Positions 17,467-26,830 of a stretch of DNA of 61,091 nt are shown here, piece after piece. A program made the position numbers and the translations under genes. The notes beneath the pieces are model-generated. The model worked only from the letters and a program-made list of their open reading frames with translations, ran no database searches and was not told the origin of the DNA. Source of the stretch: GCA-2725625 sp964574215. GTDB lineage: Bacteria > Pseudomonadota > Alphaproteobacteria > Rhodospirillales > UBA2165. The stretch spans positions 1 to 61,091 of the forward strand of contig CAZNLR010000029.1 of the NCBI GenBank assembly GCA_964574215.1, in the 5' to 3' direction. The first letter of the stretch is position 1. Every line of letters begins with the position of its first letter.

Positions 17467-17822
17467 GTTTACTCTCCCTGTTAGGTGGTTTGATTGTTAC
17501 GAAATAATTCAACACATGAATATGAACAGATATCGATCAATTATCATACTTAATACAGAAATTGAGCTATCAACAAATATAATGCCAGTCATTCTCCTAT
17601 GCCGTATCGGCAAACCTTAACAGGCTCTAAAACACCGGCGAAATATCACCTACCGTGAGACGACACTATCCCAGGCAAGACCCAATGGTCAAACGTGCGC
17701 ATATAAAAAACCGTTATATCTGATAGTAGAGTTATCTAGTTTGAGGCAAGCCAATTTCTAATTTATTATCGCCTGAATTTGGCACAAATTGGGCAACCAA
17801 TAAATATTTAAGGAAATAGAAT
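17467..17822. other. Divergent promoter region, 356 bp
   Basis: AT-rich region between the TAXI transporter and the acyl-CoA dehydrogenase/CoA transferase pair. I see the TAXI ribosome site (GGGAG at 17474-17480 on the minus strand) and AAGGAAA before 17823. The segment 17710-17745 has ATATCT and, about 20 bases later, TCTAGTTTGAGG, a weak echo of the promoter box found at 26936, but too poor to count as a copy. No RNA gene or clear long repeat was recognised. Confidence 0.5.
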
Positions 17823-19004
17823 ATGAATGATGTGGTATCGGCGCTAATTGCCGAAGATGAAGATATTACGGCAATTCGTGAGGGTGTGAGAGCTGTCTGT
17901 GCGCAGTTTCCCGGAGAATACTGGCGTGAAGCAGACCGAGAGCGCGCGTATCCAACGGATTTTGTCAATGCTCTGACCGAAGCCGGCTACCTCGCAGCCT
18001 TAATTCCCGAAGAGTTTGGCGGCAGCGGATTGGGCATGCGTCCGACGGCCGCCATTATGGAGGAAATTCAGAAATCCGGCTGCAACGGTGCTGGTTGCCA
18101 TGCTCAGATGTACATCATGGGAACAATCCTGCGTCATGGCAGCGACGAGCAGAAGCAAAAGTATCTTCCGGGTATCGCCAGCGGCGATTTGCGTTTGCAG
18201 GCGTTTGGCGTTACCGAGCCCACCAGCGGTACCGATACGTTGAGCCTGAGCACGTCAGCCGTGCTCGACGGGGATCACTATGTGGTCAACGGTCAAAAGG
18301 TATGGACGTCGCGCGCCGAACATTCGGACCTGATGTTGTTGTTGGCGCGGACAACGCCCAAAGACAAGGTGCAGAAAAAAGGCGACGGGTTGTCCGTCTT
18401 CTTAATAGATATGCGCGAAGCCGTCGGCAATGGGCTTACCATCCGGCCCATCCGTACCATGATCAACCATGCCACCACCGAGGTCTTTTTTGACGATCTG
18501 AAAATTCCGGCAGAAAATCTCATCGGAGAAGTGGACAAAGGATTTCGCTACATTCTCGACGGCATGAATGCCGAGCGCGTGTTGATTGCTGCGGAATGCG
18601 TTGGCGACGCCCGCTGGTTTATTGAAAAAGCTGTCGGGTACGCCAATGAGCGGGTGGTATTTGGCAATCCCATCGGTAAGAACCAAGGCGTTCAGCACCC
18701 CATCGCCAAAGCCTACGCGGCTAGTGAAGCGGCCGATCTGATGGTGCAAAAGGCGGCCACGCTATTCGATCAGGGGCTGTCCATCGGACCCGAAGCCAAT
18801 ATGGCGAAATTGCTGGCTGCCGAAGCATCCTGGGAAGCTGCCAATATGTGTTTGCAAACCCATGGCGGGTTCGGTTTCTCCGAGGAATACGACGTGGAAC
18901 GGAAATTCCGTGAGACCCGGCTGTACCAGATAGCGCCGATTTCGACGAACCTAATTCTCAGCTATATCGCTGAACATGTTCTCGGATTGCCCCGGTCTTA
19001 TTGA
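17823..19004 (+). CDS. Acyl-CoA dehydrogenase with non-canonical C-terminal motif
   Basis: A 393-residue acyl-CoA dehydrogenase: AFGVTEPTSGTDTLSL is the first signature and QTHGGFGFSEEYDVERKFRETRLYQIAPISTN the second. The Glu that acts as base in most family members (in a YEGT motif) is replaced here by the APIST stretch near residue 370. A Glu near residue 251 in GMNAERVLIAAE sits where isovaleryl- and long-chain enzymes carry their base, so the enzyme may use that position. It is followed after 18 bases by a CaiB-type CoA transferase and faces the TAXI transporter. A 2-methyl or other branched acid thioester is a reasonable substrate guess. Confidence 0.88.
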   Translation: MNDVVSALIAEDEDITAIREGVRAVCAQFPGEYWREADRERAYPTDFVNALTEAGYLAALIPEEFGGSGLGMRPTAAIMEEIQKSGCNGAGCHAQMYIMGTILRHGSDEQKQKYLPGIASGDLRLQAFGVTEPTSGTDTLSLSTSAVLDGDHYVVNGQKVWTSRAEHSDLMLLLARTTPKDKVQKKGDGLSVFLIDMREAVGNGLTIRPIRTMINHATTEVFFDDLKIPAENLIGEVDKGFRYILDGMNAERVLIAAECVGDARWFIEKAVGYANERVVFGNPIGKNQGVQHPIAKAYAASEAADLMVQKAATLFDQGLSIGPEANMAKLLAAEASWEAANMCLQTHGGFGFSEEYDVERKFRETRLYQIAPISTNLILSYIAEHVLGLPRSY

Positions 19005-19022
19005 TAAGAGGATTAAGCGACA

Positions 19023-20153
19023 TTGCCCGGTCCTTTAGACGGTATTTTTGTAGTATCCATCGACCAAGCCGTAGCCGCGCCATATACCGCTTCCCGGCTG
19101 GCGGAGGCCGGCGCCCGCGTCATTAAGGTGGAGCGAACAGCCGGCGATTTCGCCCGCGATTACGATAGCGTCGCCCACGGCGAAAGCGCCTATTTTGTAT
19201 GGTTAAACAGGGGCAAGGAATCCATTGCCCTTGATATCAAAGACCCGGACGATCGGGCGCTTCTCGGCCGTATGATCTCGAAGGCCGATATATTTATCCA
19301 GAATTTGGCGCCGGGAGCGGCAGAAAGAGCCGGCTTCGGTACCGGAGAACTTCGGAAACGCCATCCGTCTCTCATCACCTGCGATATCAGCGGCTACAAC
19401 GAGGATGGTGGCTACCGCGATATGAAGGCCTACGATTTGCTGGTTCAGGCGGAATCCGGTTTGACGGCTATAACCGGCGGAGCATCGGAGCCGGGACGCG
19501 TCGGTATTTCCATAGTCGATATCGCCACAGGGATGCAGGCCTTTAACGCCATATTACAGGCTCTTTACCAGCGGGAGCGAACCGGCGAAGGGCAGGCGAT
19601 CAAGATATCGCTGTTCGACACCATTGCCGATTTGATGACCGTACCCTACTTGCACCAGCATTATGGCGGCCAGGCGCCGAAACGGGTCGGGCTCAACCAT
19701 CCGTCGATCGCGCCCTATGGCGTTTACGGAACGAAGAGTGGTGAAAAAGTCATCATATCCATTCAAAATAATCGGGAATGGGTAAAATTTTGCCGGGAAG
19801 TGCTGAAAAAAGAGGGCATGATCGACGATCCCCGGTTTGCCGAAAATGAAAATCGCGTAGCCAACCGGCCGGCTCTTAATGCGGAAATCGATGACGTATT
19901 TTCAGCACTGGACCGTAGTGAAGTTACATCGAGCCTGAAGGCGGCAGGCGTCGCCTTTGGGTCTTTAAATTCAGTTGCCGATTTGGAAAATCATTCGGAA
20001 CTTCGGCTCACGACGGTCGAAACGCCGACGGGGCCGGTTGAGATGCCAGCGCCCCCGGCGCGGGTCTCGGAATCCATGGATCAAACCTTTACCGTGCCCG
20101 ATCTCGATGAGCACGGCGAAGCTTTACGACGCGAATTTGCCGATCCCAAATAA
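19023..20153 (+). CDS. CaiB/BaiF family (class III) CoA transferase
   Basis: 376 residues from a TTG start at 19023, with AGAGGATTAAG upstream. The family hallmarks are present: GIFVVSIDQAVAAPYTASRLAEAGARVIKVER at the N-terminus, YFVWLNRGKESIALDIKDP, and ITCDISGYNEDGGYRDMKAYDLLVQAESG, where the catalytic Asp lies in the MKAYD segment. These enzymes move CoA between carboxylic acids. Together with the acyl-CoA dehydrogenase before it and the divergent TAXI transporter it forms a likely import-activate-desaturate module. The next gene is convergent. Confidence 0.92.
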   Translation: MPGPLDGIFVVSIDQAVAAPYTASRLAEAGARVIKVERTAGDFARDYDSVAHGESAYFVWLNRGKESIALDIKDPDDRALLGRMISKADIFIQNLAPGAAERAGFGTGELRKRHPSLITCDISGYNEDGGYRDMKAYDLLVQAESGLTAITGGASEPGRVGISIVDIATGMQAFNAILQALYQRERTGEGQAIKISLFDTIADLMTVPYLHQHYGGQAPKRVGLNHPSIAPYGVYGTKSGEKVIISIQNNREWVKFCREVLKKEGMIDDPRFAENENRVANRPALNAEIDDVFSALDRSEVTSSLKAAGVAFGSLNSVADLENHSELRLTTVETPTGPVEMPAPPARVSESMDQTFTVPDLDEHGEALRREFADPK

Positions 20154-20155
20154 GG

Positions 20156-21856
20156 CTAGCTCGGAATAACCGGCAGCAAGAGGTGCGACGGATGTTCTTC
20201 GTCGTGGAAGACTTTGTGCAACGTCGTCATTGAACTACCCAGATGCCACGGTGAATGGGTCCGGCCCAACGATTCCGGCGCCAAATCGTAATCCCTGGCC
20301 CGTGCGTGGTCCATGCTCGAGATAACGAGTCTTAGCCGATGTCCTGCCTTAAAGATGTTGGACATAGGCGCCAGGGCGATCGAATATTTCTCGATTTTAC
20401 CGGGTTCCACGGGCTGCGGATTGACGTGGGGATGATAGGGTTCATACGGCTTTGATTTCTCTTCATCCACTTCCCGGTGGGAAGCTTTCAGAAAGCCTTT
20501 GGTCAATTCCACCTGTTTGCCGCCCGGTGCAACATCACGGAGCGAAATTATCCAGTTGCCGTCCACCTGATCGATGGAGCCGTACATATAGATCGCCGCC
20601 GGACCGGTGATCTCAACGTCATTACTGAATTTCTCGCTCTCATAAAGGACAGAGCTTAACTCCAATGTTTCGTCCGGCGGCTGTTGGACGAACGCGTCCG
20701 GTTTGCCCGAAGCTTCCTCAGGCTCCAAGGATAGTTTATTCCAGCGGCGGAGGAAAACTTTAACCCATTCTGTGCGGGTCAGCGGCCATTCTTTTTCTGT
20801 CCGCCACTCGCCGGCGCCATTGACGAAGAAACGAATGGGATCTTCATCCATGACACCCGTATCCATACCCTTTAACCAATAGTCATACCAGCGCAGCACT
20901 TCCTCGTTATATTCATCTGGCAGCGGGCGAATTTCAACGACCGGCGCGTCGACCTCCAATTTCTTAGGTGCATCAATGCCGTTGTAGTTGTGGAAGGCGC
21001 CAACCAGATGCATGTGGGCATAGGCCCACCAGCCGGACCTTGCGTAGAAAGGAATTTTTATTTTGTCGTACATTCGGTTGGGGGAACGTTCCCAGTAATA
21101 GGGGCCGTCTTCCGGGTTCGCCAATATGTCAAAGAGGCAGGGCGCTTTGCCCGGATTATCGACATAGGTGAATAATTCCGGATTAATCTGAAGGTCCGGA
21201 TCAGCTTTAAGTTCGTCGACGAGCTTTCTCAGTTCTTCTTTTGATTTTTCTTTGGCCGTTACCGAGACCGAACTGTCGGCACAAATTCTTTGAATATAAA
21301 GGTAGTGGAAAAAGGTCTGGAGAATGCCGCCGTGATGGGTCGATTCCCGGTAAAAATCGGCTGGCGCGTTCCATGGCATGATCGCCTTCAGATGGGGCGG
21401 TTGCTGGGCGGCAACGACAAGCTGTACGGTACCGAAATAGGAGATGCCCACCATGCCCACATTGCCGTCGCACCAGGGTTGTTCGGCAATCCACTCGATC
21501 AGGTCATAGCCATCCTGGGCTTCCTGCTCGGACATCCAGCCACGATATTCTCCTTCCGACCAGCCAATGCCGCGCACATCGGCGATCACATGGACATAGC
21601 CGCGGGACGCTAAATATTCCGGGCTACCGGCTTCGATGGGCGTGTGATGGATGGGAGATTCTTGCGGCTGGGCCGGAATGGTCATGGACTGAATGCCCTT
21701 ACCGTAGGGGGACATGGCGAGCAGCGCTGGGAATTTACCGCTATCGTCAGGCCTGAAAACGTCGACGGCGACACTTACCTTATCGCGCATGGGAACCATG
21801 ACGTCCCGTTCGTCGATCATGGTGTATTTTTTTTCTGATGCCGGGATGTCGCCCAT
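20156..21856 (-). CDS. CocE/NonD-type alpha/beta hydrolase (peptidase S15 family)
   Basis: 566 residues in two parts: an alpha/beta-hydrolase core with the nucleophile motif GNVGMVGISYFGTVQL, and a C-terminal jelly-roll (X-Pro dipeptidyl-peptidase C-domain) from about residue 330, including SKPYEPYHPHVNPQPVEPGK and RLRLVISSMDHAR. There is no signal peptide. The family includes X-Pro dipeptidyl peptidases, cocaine esterase and acyl-amino-acid acylases, so esters or amides of bulky acids are possible substrates. It converges on the CoA-transferase gene with two bases between and is divergent from the DUF3237 gene. Confidence 0.87.
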   Translation of the reverse strand: MGDIPASEKKYTMIDERDVMVPMRDKVSVAVDVFRPDDSGKFPALLAMSPYGKGIQSMTIPAQPQESPIHHTPIEAGSPEYLASRGYVHVIADVRGIGWSEGEYRGWMSEQEAQDGYDLIEWIAEQPWCDGNVGMVGISYFGTVQLVVAAQQPPHLKAIMPWNAPADFYRESTHHGGILQTFFHYLYIQRICADSSVSVTAKEKSKEELRKLVDELKADPDLQINPELFTYVDNPGKAPCLFDILANPEDGPYYWERSPNRMYDKIKIPFYARSGWWAYAHMHLVGAFHNYNGIDAPKKLEVDAPVVEIRPLPDEYNEEVLRWYDYWLKGMDTGVMDEDPIRFFVNGAGEWRTEKEWPLTRTEWVKVFLRRWNKLSLEPEEASGKPDAFVQQPPDETLELSSVLYESEKFSNDVEITGPAAIYMYGSIDQVDGNWIISLRDVAPGGKQVELTKGFLKASHREVDEEKSKPYEPYHPHVNPQPVEPGKIEKYSIALAPMSNIFKAGHRLRLVISSMDHARARDYDLAPESLGRTHSPWHLGSSMTTLHKVFHDEEHPSHLLLPVIPS

Positions 21857-21944
21857 AATCTATCTCCTGCCGTTCGACTCGAAATCTAAGGTTTTGCAAT
21901 CTAGTTGAAGTAGAAATAACCGTCGTGAGCTATTCCTTCAAATG

Positions 21945-21957
21945 TTGATTATATCAA
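21945..21957. promoter_or_regulatory. 13-bp palindrome TTGAT-TAT-ATCAA
   Basis: A perfect 5-3-5 inverted repeat in the space between the divergent S15-type hydrolase and DUF3237 genes. Its place suggests a repressor site for a GntR- or TetR-like protein; no such regulator is encoded next to it. Confidence 0.35.
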
Positions 21958-22105
21958 TCAAATATGCATTTTTGTTATGAGAATAAACTTCAAAACGGGT
22001 CGCAGCTTTCCCTTCCGGCATATCTCGTTTATAGGAATATTAATTGCGTAATCGCCTGGGGCGGGCTCTATTTAGCCAGAAACTAATTTTCAATCGGATA
22101 GTCAC

Positions 22106-22579
22106 ATGGATAACCACCGAGACAATTTTATCGAATCCGTCCATCTTTTCGATATCGAATTGGAGGCGGCCCCGAGAATTCCCCTGGGGCAGACGCCGTC
22201 GGGTCACCGCTTTCTGATCCCCGTCACCGGCGGCAGCTTTTCCGGTCCAAAAATATCCGGCCGGGCACTCGCCGGCGAGGACAGGATGATGGTCCGCAAT
22301 GATGGTAGTCATTCCCTGGATGTCCGCCTGACTTTAATGACCAATGACGACCAGCCCATTCTTATGTCTTATACGGGCGCGCGCAACGGCGACCCGGAAG
22401 TCATGCGGAAACTTGCCGCTGGCGAAGACGTTGGGGACGCCACTTATTACTTCCGCATCGCCCCGCAGTTTGAAATTAGTTACGAAAGTGAATACGCCTG
22501 GCTGAACGGCATTCTTTCCATCGGCTATGGCAAGCGGCTGGAGAAAACCGTGCTGTACTCAATTCACCAAGTTTTGTGA
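22106..22579 (+). CDS. DUF3237 family protein
   Basis: 157 residues, a single beta-rich domain. The pattern GHRFLIPVTGGSFSGPKISGRALAGEDRMMVRNDGSHSLDVRLTL, split here as the glycine-rich front and the RNDGSHSLDVR segment, and YYFRIAPQFEISYESEYAWLNGIL at the end are typical of DUF3237 proteins. Their biochemical role is not established; they often occur in catabolic clusters near hydrolases and dehydrogenases, as here. Alone in its unit, divergent from the S15-type hydrolase. Confidence 0.82.
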   Translation: MDNHRDNFIESVHLFDIELEAAPRIPLGQTPSGHRFLIPVTGGSFSGPKISGRALAGEDRMMVRNDGSHSLDVRLTLMTNDDQPILMSYTGARNGDPEVMRKLAAGEDVGDATYYFRIAPQFEISYESEYAWLNGILSIGYGKRLEKTVLYSIHQVL

Positions 22580-22765
22580 TGGAAAAGATTATATATTTGA
22601 CGTCTTATTTTACGCTCATTGACAGACATGCCAGATCATGTCATTTGATCCTGTAAAGTATCACAGTAACTTTACACTATTAATTGTTCATTGGTGCCAG
22701 CCCATTGGAAAATCAGAAATTTTAGAAATTTAAGATGAATTCGAAAGATTGAAGGAAACGACACA

Positions 22766-23254
22766 ATGACCATAGAAGCTCCCTTTTCACGTTGGGAAGA
22801 ACCGGTGCAAGAAGCCTGGGTGGATTATAACGGCCACCTAAATGTCGCATACTACACACTTATTTTTGATAATGCGGTGGATGTTTTTTACCCGGCATGC
22901 GGCCTGGGAGAACCTTACAAAGAAGCGACCGGTCTATCCACTTTTGCCGTCGAATGCCACATCGGGTACCAACGGGAAGGCAGCCTTGGCGATACCGTTA
23001 AAGTCACCAGCCAGCTCCTTGGCTACGACGAAAAACGGCTTCATTATTTCCACACCATGTACCATGCCACCGAAGGCTATCAAATGGCGACCCAGGAACA
23101 GTTGGCGGTACATGTGGACCTCTCGATCCGGAAAGTCATCCCCTTCACCGAAGGTCCGATGGAAAAGCTCGCCGCCATGTGGGAAGCCCACAAGGACCTG
23201 CCCATCCCGCCCCAGGTCGGCAGCACCATGACCATACCGTCTTTGAATAAATAA
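22766..23254 (+). CDS. Acyl-CoA thioesterase, hot-dog fold
   Basis: 162 residues with the 4-hydroxybenzoyl-CoA thioesterase-like pattern: EAWVDYNGHLNVAYYTLIFDNAVDVF, where the Asp in VDYNGH is the usual catalytic acid, then ECHIGYQREGSLGDTVKVTSQL. Members of this branch act on acyl-CoA and on betainyl-CoA in carnitine breakdown. A GAAGGAAACG ribosome site stands before ATG, and a strong terminator follows within 20 bases, so it is probably a single-gene unit. Confidence 0.85.
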   Translation: MTIEAPFSRWEEPVQEAWVDYNGHLNVAYYTLIFDNAVDVFYPACGLGEPYKEATGLSTFAVECHIGYQREGSLGDTVKVTSQLLGYDEKRLHYFHTMYHATEGYQMATQEQLAVHVDLSIRKVIPFTEGPMEKLAAMWEAHKDLPIPPQVGSTMTIPSLNK

Positions 23255-23273
23255 CCGGGAACCGGTTATGAAA

Positions 23274-23305
23274 GGGACTGCTGTTTCCGCAGCGGTCCCT
23301 TTTTT
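23274..23305 (+). terminator. Rho-independent terminator after the thioesterase gene
   Basis: Left arm GGGACTGCTG (23274-23283), loop TTTCCG, right arm CAGCGGTCCC (23290-23299, one G-T pair), followed by six T. It ends the thioesterase transcript before the convergent MFS gene. Confidence 0.9.
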
Positions 23306-23322
23306 GCCAGAAGCCGAAATCG

Positions 23323-24564
23323 CTAATTTATTTCGGTGGGTGGTTGTCGCAGGGTTGCTGTTGCCGCTACTGCCAGTGCCGTGCCAGCGGCGGCCAGTAG
23401 ATAGCTTGAAGAAAAGCCGCCTAAGTTTTCGGCCAGCAGGCCGGCCGCTGCCGGCCCAATGACCTGGCCGATACCAAAAATGAAGGTGAGAGTGCCCAAA
23501 ACCGCCACGGCGCGTTCAGGGCCCATGTAGTCGCCGGTGGTGGCGGCCATGATGGGTGGAACGCTCCAGGCCGTGATGCCGAACAGGCCAGCGGAAACAG
23601 CCATTGCCACACCGCCAAGATCGAAGGCGGCTATGCCATATGCTGCTGTTTGCAGGGCAAAAACCATCATCAATCCGGCGCGGCGTCCAAAGCGGTCCGA
23701 AAGGGTGCCGAACAAAGGTCCCGAAACCAAGCTGATGATACCCAGCCAGACCCAGAAGCGCCCCGCCAGCGCTTCGGAATAGCCCCTTTCCTCAACCAGG
23801 GTGGTGACAATAAAGGTGGCATAGATCACATAAGTGAGCCCGAAGAGAAAGTAGATGAACCCCAGGTGGGCCAGCAGACGCAGCTGATCGCCATGGCGAT
23901 CCGTTACTGGTGCGCTCTCCGAGCCCGCGTCATCGGGCGTCGACTCGTTGCCCACGGGTTGTAGCCCCAGGTCCGAGGGCCGCTCACGCAACAGACCGTA
24001 GACCAGGGCTGTTGCAGCGAGAGAGGCTACGCCGAGCAGCGTCCAACCCGTACGCCAGCCTTCGGTTCCCAGTTCCGTGTTGATCCAAGGCACCGCGACA
24101 CCGGAGAAGACCACGCCGACGCCAATGCCGGTAATGATCCAGCCGGCCGCCTTGCCGCGCAGCCTGCGGGTGAACCAGTGGCCGACCAAGCCTAGGGTAG
24201 CTACCATGGCGATGCCGCTGCCGACACCAGTGGCCAGGTAGGCGACTAGTACGCTGCTGAATCCCTCGGCCCGTCCAACGGCCAGCATGGTTAATGAAAT
24301 AGCCAGCAGACCGAGCGAGATGGCCCGGCGCTCGCCCACCAAACGGCAACAGGGACCGATCAGCAGCACCCCTAACATGTAGCCCGTAAAGTTGCCCGTA
24401 CCGATGAAGCCCATCTCGGCATAGGAGAGCGCGATGTCTTCGCCCATGGACGGCAACAACATTCCGAGCGCCATGCGCCCCAACCCGATGCTGACGAATA
24501 GAGACAACAAGCCGGCGAAAACCACCACCCAGCCATAATGTATCAAACGCGGGATCAAAGGCAT
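23323..24564 (-). CDS. Major facilitator superfamily transporter
   Basis: 413 residues with twelve predicted membrane helices. The cytoplasmic loop between helices 8 and 9 reads GTLSDRFGRRAG, a clear MFS signature, and the N-terminal half begins HYGWVVVFAGLLSLFVSIGLGRMALGMLLP, like the YbfB/oxalate-formate-type carriers. Its substrate is unknown. It stands alone between a convergent thioesterase and a cupin gene. Confidence 0.9.
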   Translation of the reverse strand: MPLIPRLIHYGWVVVFAGLLSLFVSIGLGRMALGMLLPSMGEDIALSYAEMGFIGTGNFTGYMLGVLLIGPCCRLVGERRAISLGLLAISLTMLAVGRAEGFSSVLVAYLATGVGSGIAMVATLGLVGHWFTRRLRGKAAGWIITGIGVGVVFSGVAVPWINTELGTEGWRTGWTLLGVASLAATALVYGLLRERPSDLGLQPVGNESTPDDAGSESAPVTDRHGDQLRLLAHLGFIYFLFGLTYVIYATFIVTTLVEERGYSEALAGRFWVWLGIISLVSGPLFGTLSDRFGRRAGLMMVFALQTAAYGIAAFDLGGVAMAVSAGLFGITAWSVPPIMAATTGDYMGPERAVAVLGTLTFIFGIGQVIGPAAAGLLAENLGGFSSSYLLAAAGTALAVAATATLRQPPTEIN

Positions 24565-24776
24565 ATAAAGCGGTCTTTCCTTATTTGGGCTTCCTTTTCG
24601 CTACAGCGTTAAGGACCGAAAGTCCTACTGGCCAGGAAAATGGTCCCGGTACCTGTGCGCGTTTTCATCGACTTCATGGAAATTAAAATTCAAGAACCCG
24701 AAATATAACTGTCTACGGCTCGCGCTAATGACCAGCCTCGATGACTTTGGGAATTTTTAAGTTTAAACCGAATGAC

Positions 24777-25136
24777 TTAATCTTCCACGCTATCGGATAA
24801 CCCGGGGCGGTCCTCAGCTTGGGTCACCAATACCATGGTGTCTTGGGTTGCCGTTTCCTTATGGGTATCGCCGGCTTCGACGAAATAGCAACCGCCGGCA
24901 CCGATGCGGACAATTCCGTCCTCTTTGGTCTCGACTTCCATTTCGCCTTCTACCACCATGACTTGGACCCATTTCGGATGAGTGTGCTCCGGCACGTTCA
25001 TTCCTTTCGGCATGCGAAAAAAAGCTGAGCGGGTATCGTAGTCTCCTTCCCAGACGATACTTTTGCTCATGACTGTTCCACCGCGGACCGGTGCCTGTTC
25101 CCAAACCAATTGTTCCTTGGTGAAATATCGGCTCAT
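24777..25136 (-). CDS. Cupin-domain protein
   Basis: 119 residues forming one cupin barrel: MPKGMNVPEHTHPKWVQVMVVEGEMEVE contains the first metal motif (His-x-His and a following Glu region), and GAGGCYFVEAGDTHKETA the second with its His. It is encoded 20 bases behind the AMP-dependent ligase, in the same operon. Small cupins of this type may be dioxygenases, isomerases or ligand sensors; nothing here decides between them. Confidence 0.8.
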   Translation of the reverse strand: MSRYFTKEQLVWEQAPVRGGTVMSKSIVWEGDYDTRSAFFRMPKGMNVPEHTHPKWVQVMVVEGEMEVETKEDGIVRIGAGGCYFVEAGDTHKETATQDTMVLVTQAEDRPGLSDSVED

Positions 25137-25156
25137 TGTAAAATTCCTATATTTTT

Positions 25157-26725
25157 CTATTGCCTAAGCCTGAACCGCTGAATTTTACCGGTAGCGGTCT
25201 TAGGTAAGTCCTCGACGAAATGGAACCAGCGGGGATATTTGTAGTGGGCCATGCCCGCCTTGCAATGCTCCAACAAATCCTGCTCCAATTCTTCCCCCGC
25301 GTCCTCCGGATTGTTCAGGATGATGTGCGCCTCTGGCTTGATGAGGCCATCGGGGTCGGGGCGGCCGACGACGGCCGCTTCCAACACTTTGTCATGTTCG
25401 ATTAATCGGGCTTCGATTTCGATGGGCGAACACCAGAGCCCGCCTACTTTCAACATATCGTCACCCCGGCCACCATTGACGTAATAGCCTTCTTCGTCCT
25501 GATAATACATATCGCCGGTATTTAGCCAGTTGTCGGCGAGCATGGTGCTGGCTGTCTTTTCCGGGTTGTTCCAGTACTCCTTGGCGGTCGATCCGCCCCG
25601 AACGTGCAGGGTGCCGATATCTCCCTGTTCGACTTCGTTGCCGTCTTCGTCGACGATGCGGACTTCATAGCGGTCGACCACCCGGCCCGACGTGCCCGGT
25701 TTGTACTCGTCCGGCCGGTTACCGACAAAAATATGGAGGGCTTCGGTAGAGCCCAGGCCATCCACAATCAACGTTCCGGTTTTTTCCTTCCATCGAAGGA
25801 GGACATCGCCCGGTAGCGCCTCACCAGCCGACACGCATTGACGGATCGAACTGGTATCCGGCATTTGCTTGTCCATGAAATGCAATTGCTGGGCATAGAG
25901 GGTCGGGACCCCGAAAAAAACCGACGGGCGGAATTTTTCAAACATTTCGAAAGTCATGTCCGGGGAGACCTTCTGGTCGCTTAAAATTATGGTCGCACCC
26001 ACCCACAACGGAAATGTCAATGCGTTGCCGAAGCCATATGAATGAAACATTTTGCTGGCCGAGAAACAGGAATCATCTTCGTGGAGCCCGATCGTATCAA
26101 CGCCGCTGCATTGACTGGTATAGACCATGGAACGGTGAGGATGAACGACGCCTTTAGGATTCCCCGTCGATCCCGAAGAATAGAGCCAAAAGCAGACGTC
26201 ATCTTCGGTGGCCGGCGACGGCGCCAAATCAGAAGACGCAATATCGGCTTTTTCACTTAATTGAGAAACGTTTAGGGATTGAGCCGGCGTATGGTCGGCT
26301 TGGCCCAACGCTTCTTCAATCGTATCCGAGAATTCGGGACTGAAAATCAACGCTGAGCAGCCGGAATCTTCGATCAGATATTTGTAATCCGATACCCGCA
26401 TCATGGTGTTAACCGGTACGGGTATTACGCCCGCCTTGATGGCGCCGAAAAATATACCGACAAATTCAGGGCAATCCTTAACCACCATTAAAGCTCGTTG
26501 GTCTTTACCGATGCCCAAATCCAGCAGGGCATTGCCATACCGGTTTACGTTTTCTGCTAGCTGGCCATAGGTGACTTCTTCATCAACCGTACGGATGGCG
26601 ATTTTGTCGGTGCGGCCTTCTTTCAAGTGCCTATCGATAAATGGTACCGCGACGTTGAAAACGGGTGAAAATTTAATGGCGGATGGCGTTTCCGAGTTGT
26701 CGAGTGTGACGGTAAAATCTTCCAT
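25157..26725 (-). CDS. Benzoate-CoA-ligase-like AMP-dependent acyl-CoA synthetase
   Basis: 522 residues of the adenylate-forming family. The phosphate-binding motif is WLYSSGSTGNPKGVVHPH and the C-terminal catalytic Lys lies in PKTATGKIQRFRLR. The start (FNVAVPFIDRHLKEGRTDKIAIRT), the SGSTG form of the P-loop and the segment DGLGSTEALHIFVGNRP match benzoate- and 4-hydroxybenzoate-CoA ligases more than fatty-acid ligases. It activates a carboxylic acid to its CoA thioester with ATP. The divergent operon encodes a molybdenum hydroxylase of the type that acts on aroyl- or furoyl-CoA, which supports an aromatic or heteroaromatic acid as substrate. Confidence 0.88.
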   Translation of the reverse strand: MEDFTVTLDNSETPSAIKFSPVFNVAVPFIDRHLKEGRTDKIAIRTVDEEVTYGQLAENVNRYGNALLDLGIGKDQRALMVVKDCPEFVGIFFGAIKAGVIPVPVNTMMRVSDYKYLIEDSGCSALIFSPEFSDTIEEALGQADHTPAQSLNVSQLSEKADIASSDLAPSPATEDDVCFWLYSSGSTGNPKGVVHPHRSMVYTSQCSGVDTIGLHEDDSCFSASKMFHSYGFGNALTFPLWVGATIILSDQKVSPDMTFEMFEKFRPSVFFGVPTLYAQQLHFMDKQMPDTSSIRQCVSAGEALPGDVLLRWKEKTGTLIVDGLGSTEALHIFVGNRPDEYKPGTSGRVVDRYEVRIVDEDGNEVEQGDIGTLHVRGGSTAKEYWNNPEKTASTMLADNWLNTGDMYYQDEEGYYVNGGRGDDMLKVGGLWCSPIEIEARLIEHDKVLEAAVVGRPDPDGLIKPEAHIILNNPEDAGEELEQDLLEHCKAGMAHYKYPRWFHFVEDLPKTATGKIQRFRLRQ

Positions 26726-26777
26726 GATTGGCGTCCCTGGGTATCTTTAAATTTTCCTACGACTATCAAGTAAAACG

Positions 26778-26792
26778 TCCTATCAAATAGGA
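26778..26792. promoter_or_regulatory. Inverted repeat TCCTAT-CAA-ATAGGA
   Basis: Perfect 6-3-6 dyad, 53 bases upstream of the ligase ATG. A regulator site for the ligase/cupin unit is plausible from position alone. Confidence 0.35.
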
Positions 26793-26812
26793 TACTTACC
26801 GATAGATCGATT

Positions 26813-26830
26813 ATCCAATGTTGTTTGGAT
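26813..26830. promoter_or_regulatory. Inverted repeat ATCCAA-N6-TTGGAT
   Basis: Perfect 6-6-6 dyad in the middle of the divergent region. It has the spacing of a typical dimer site; the binding protein is unknown. Confidence 0.35.

Noticed and set aside
21883..21914. Possible fourth copy of the promoter box before the DUF3237 gene (AGTTGAAGTAG)
   Set aside because: Only the end of the element matches; the ATATCTC part is missing and the distance to the ATG is about 190 bases.
24612..24626. Small hairpin AGGAC-CGAAA-GTCCT upstream of the MFS gene
   Set aside because: Five pairs with no T run or neighbouring structure; likely chance.
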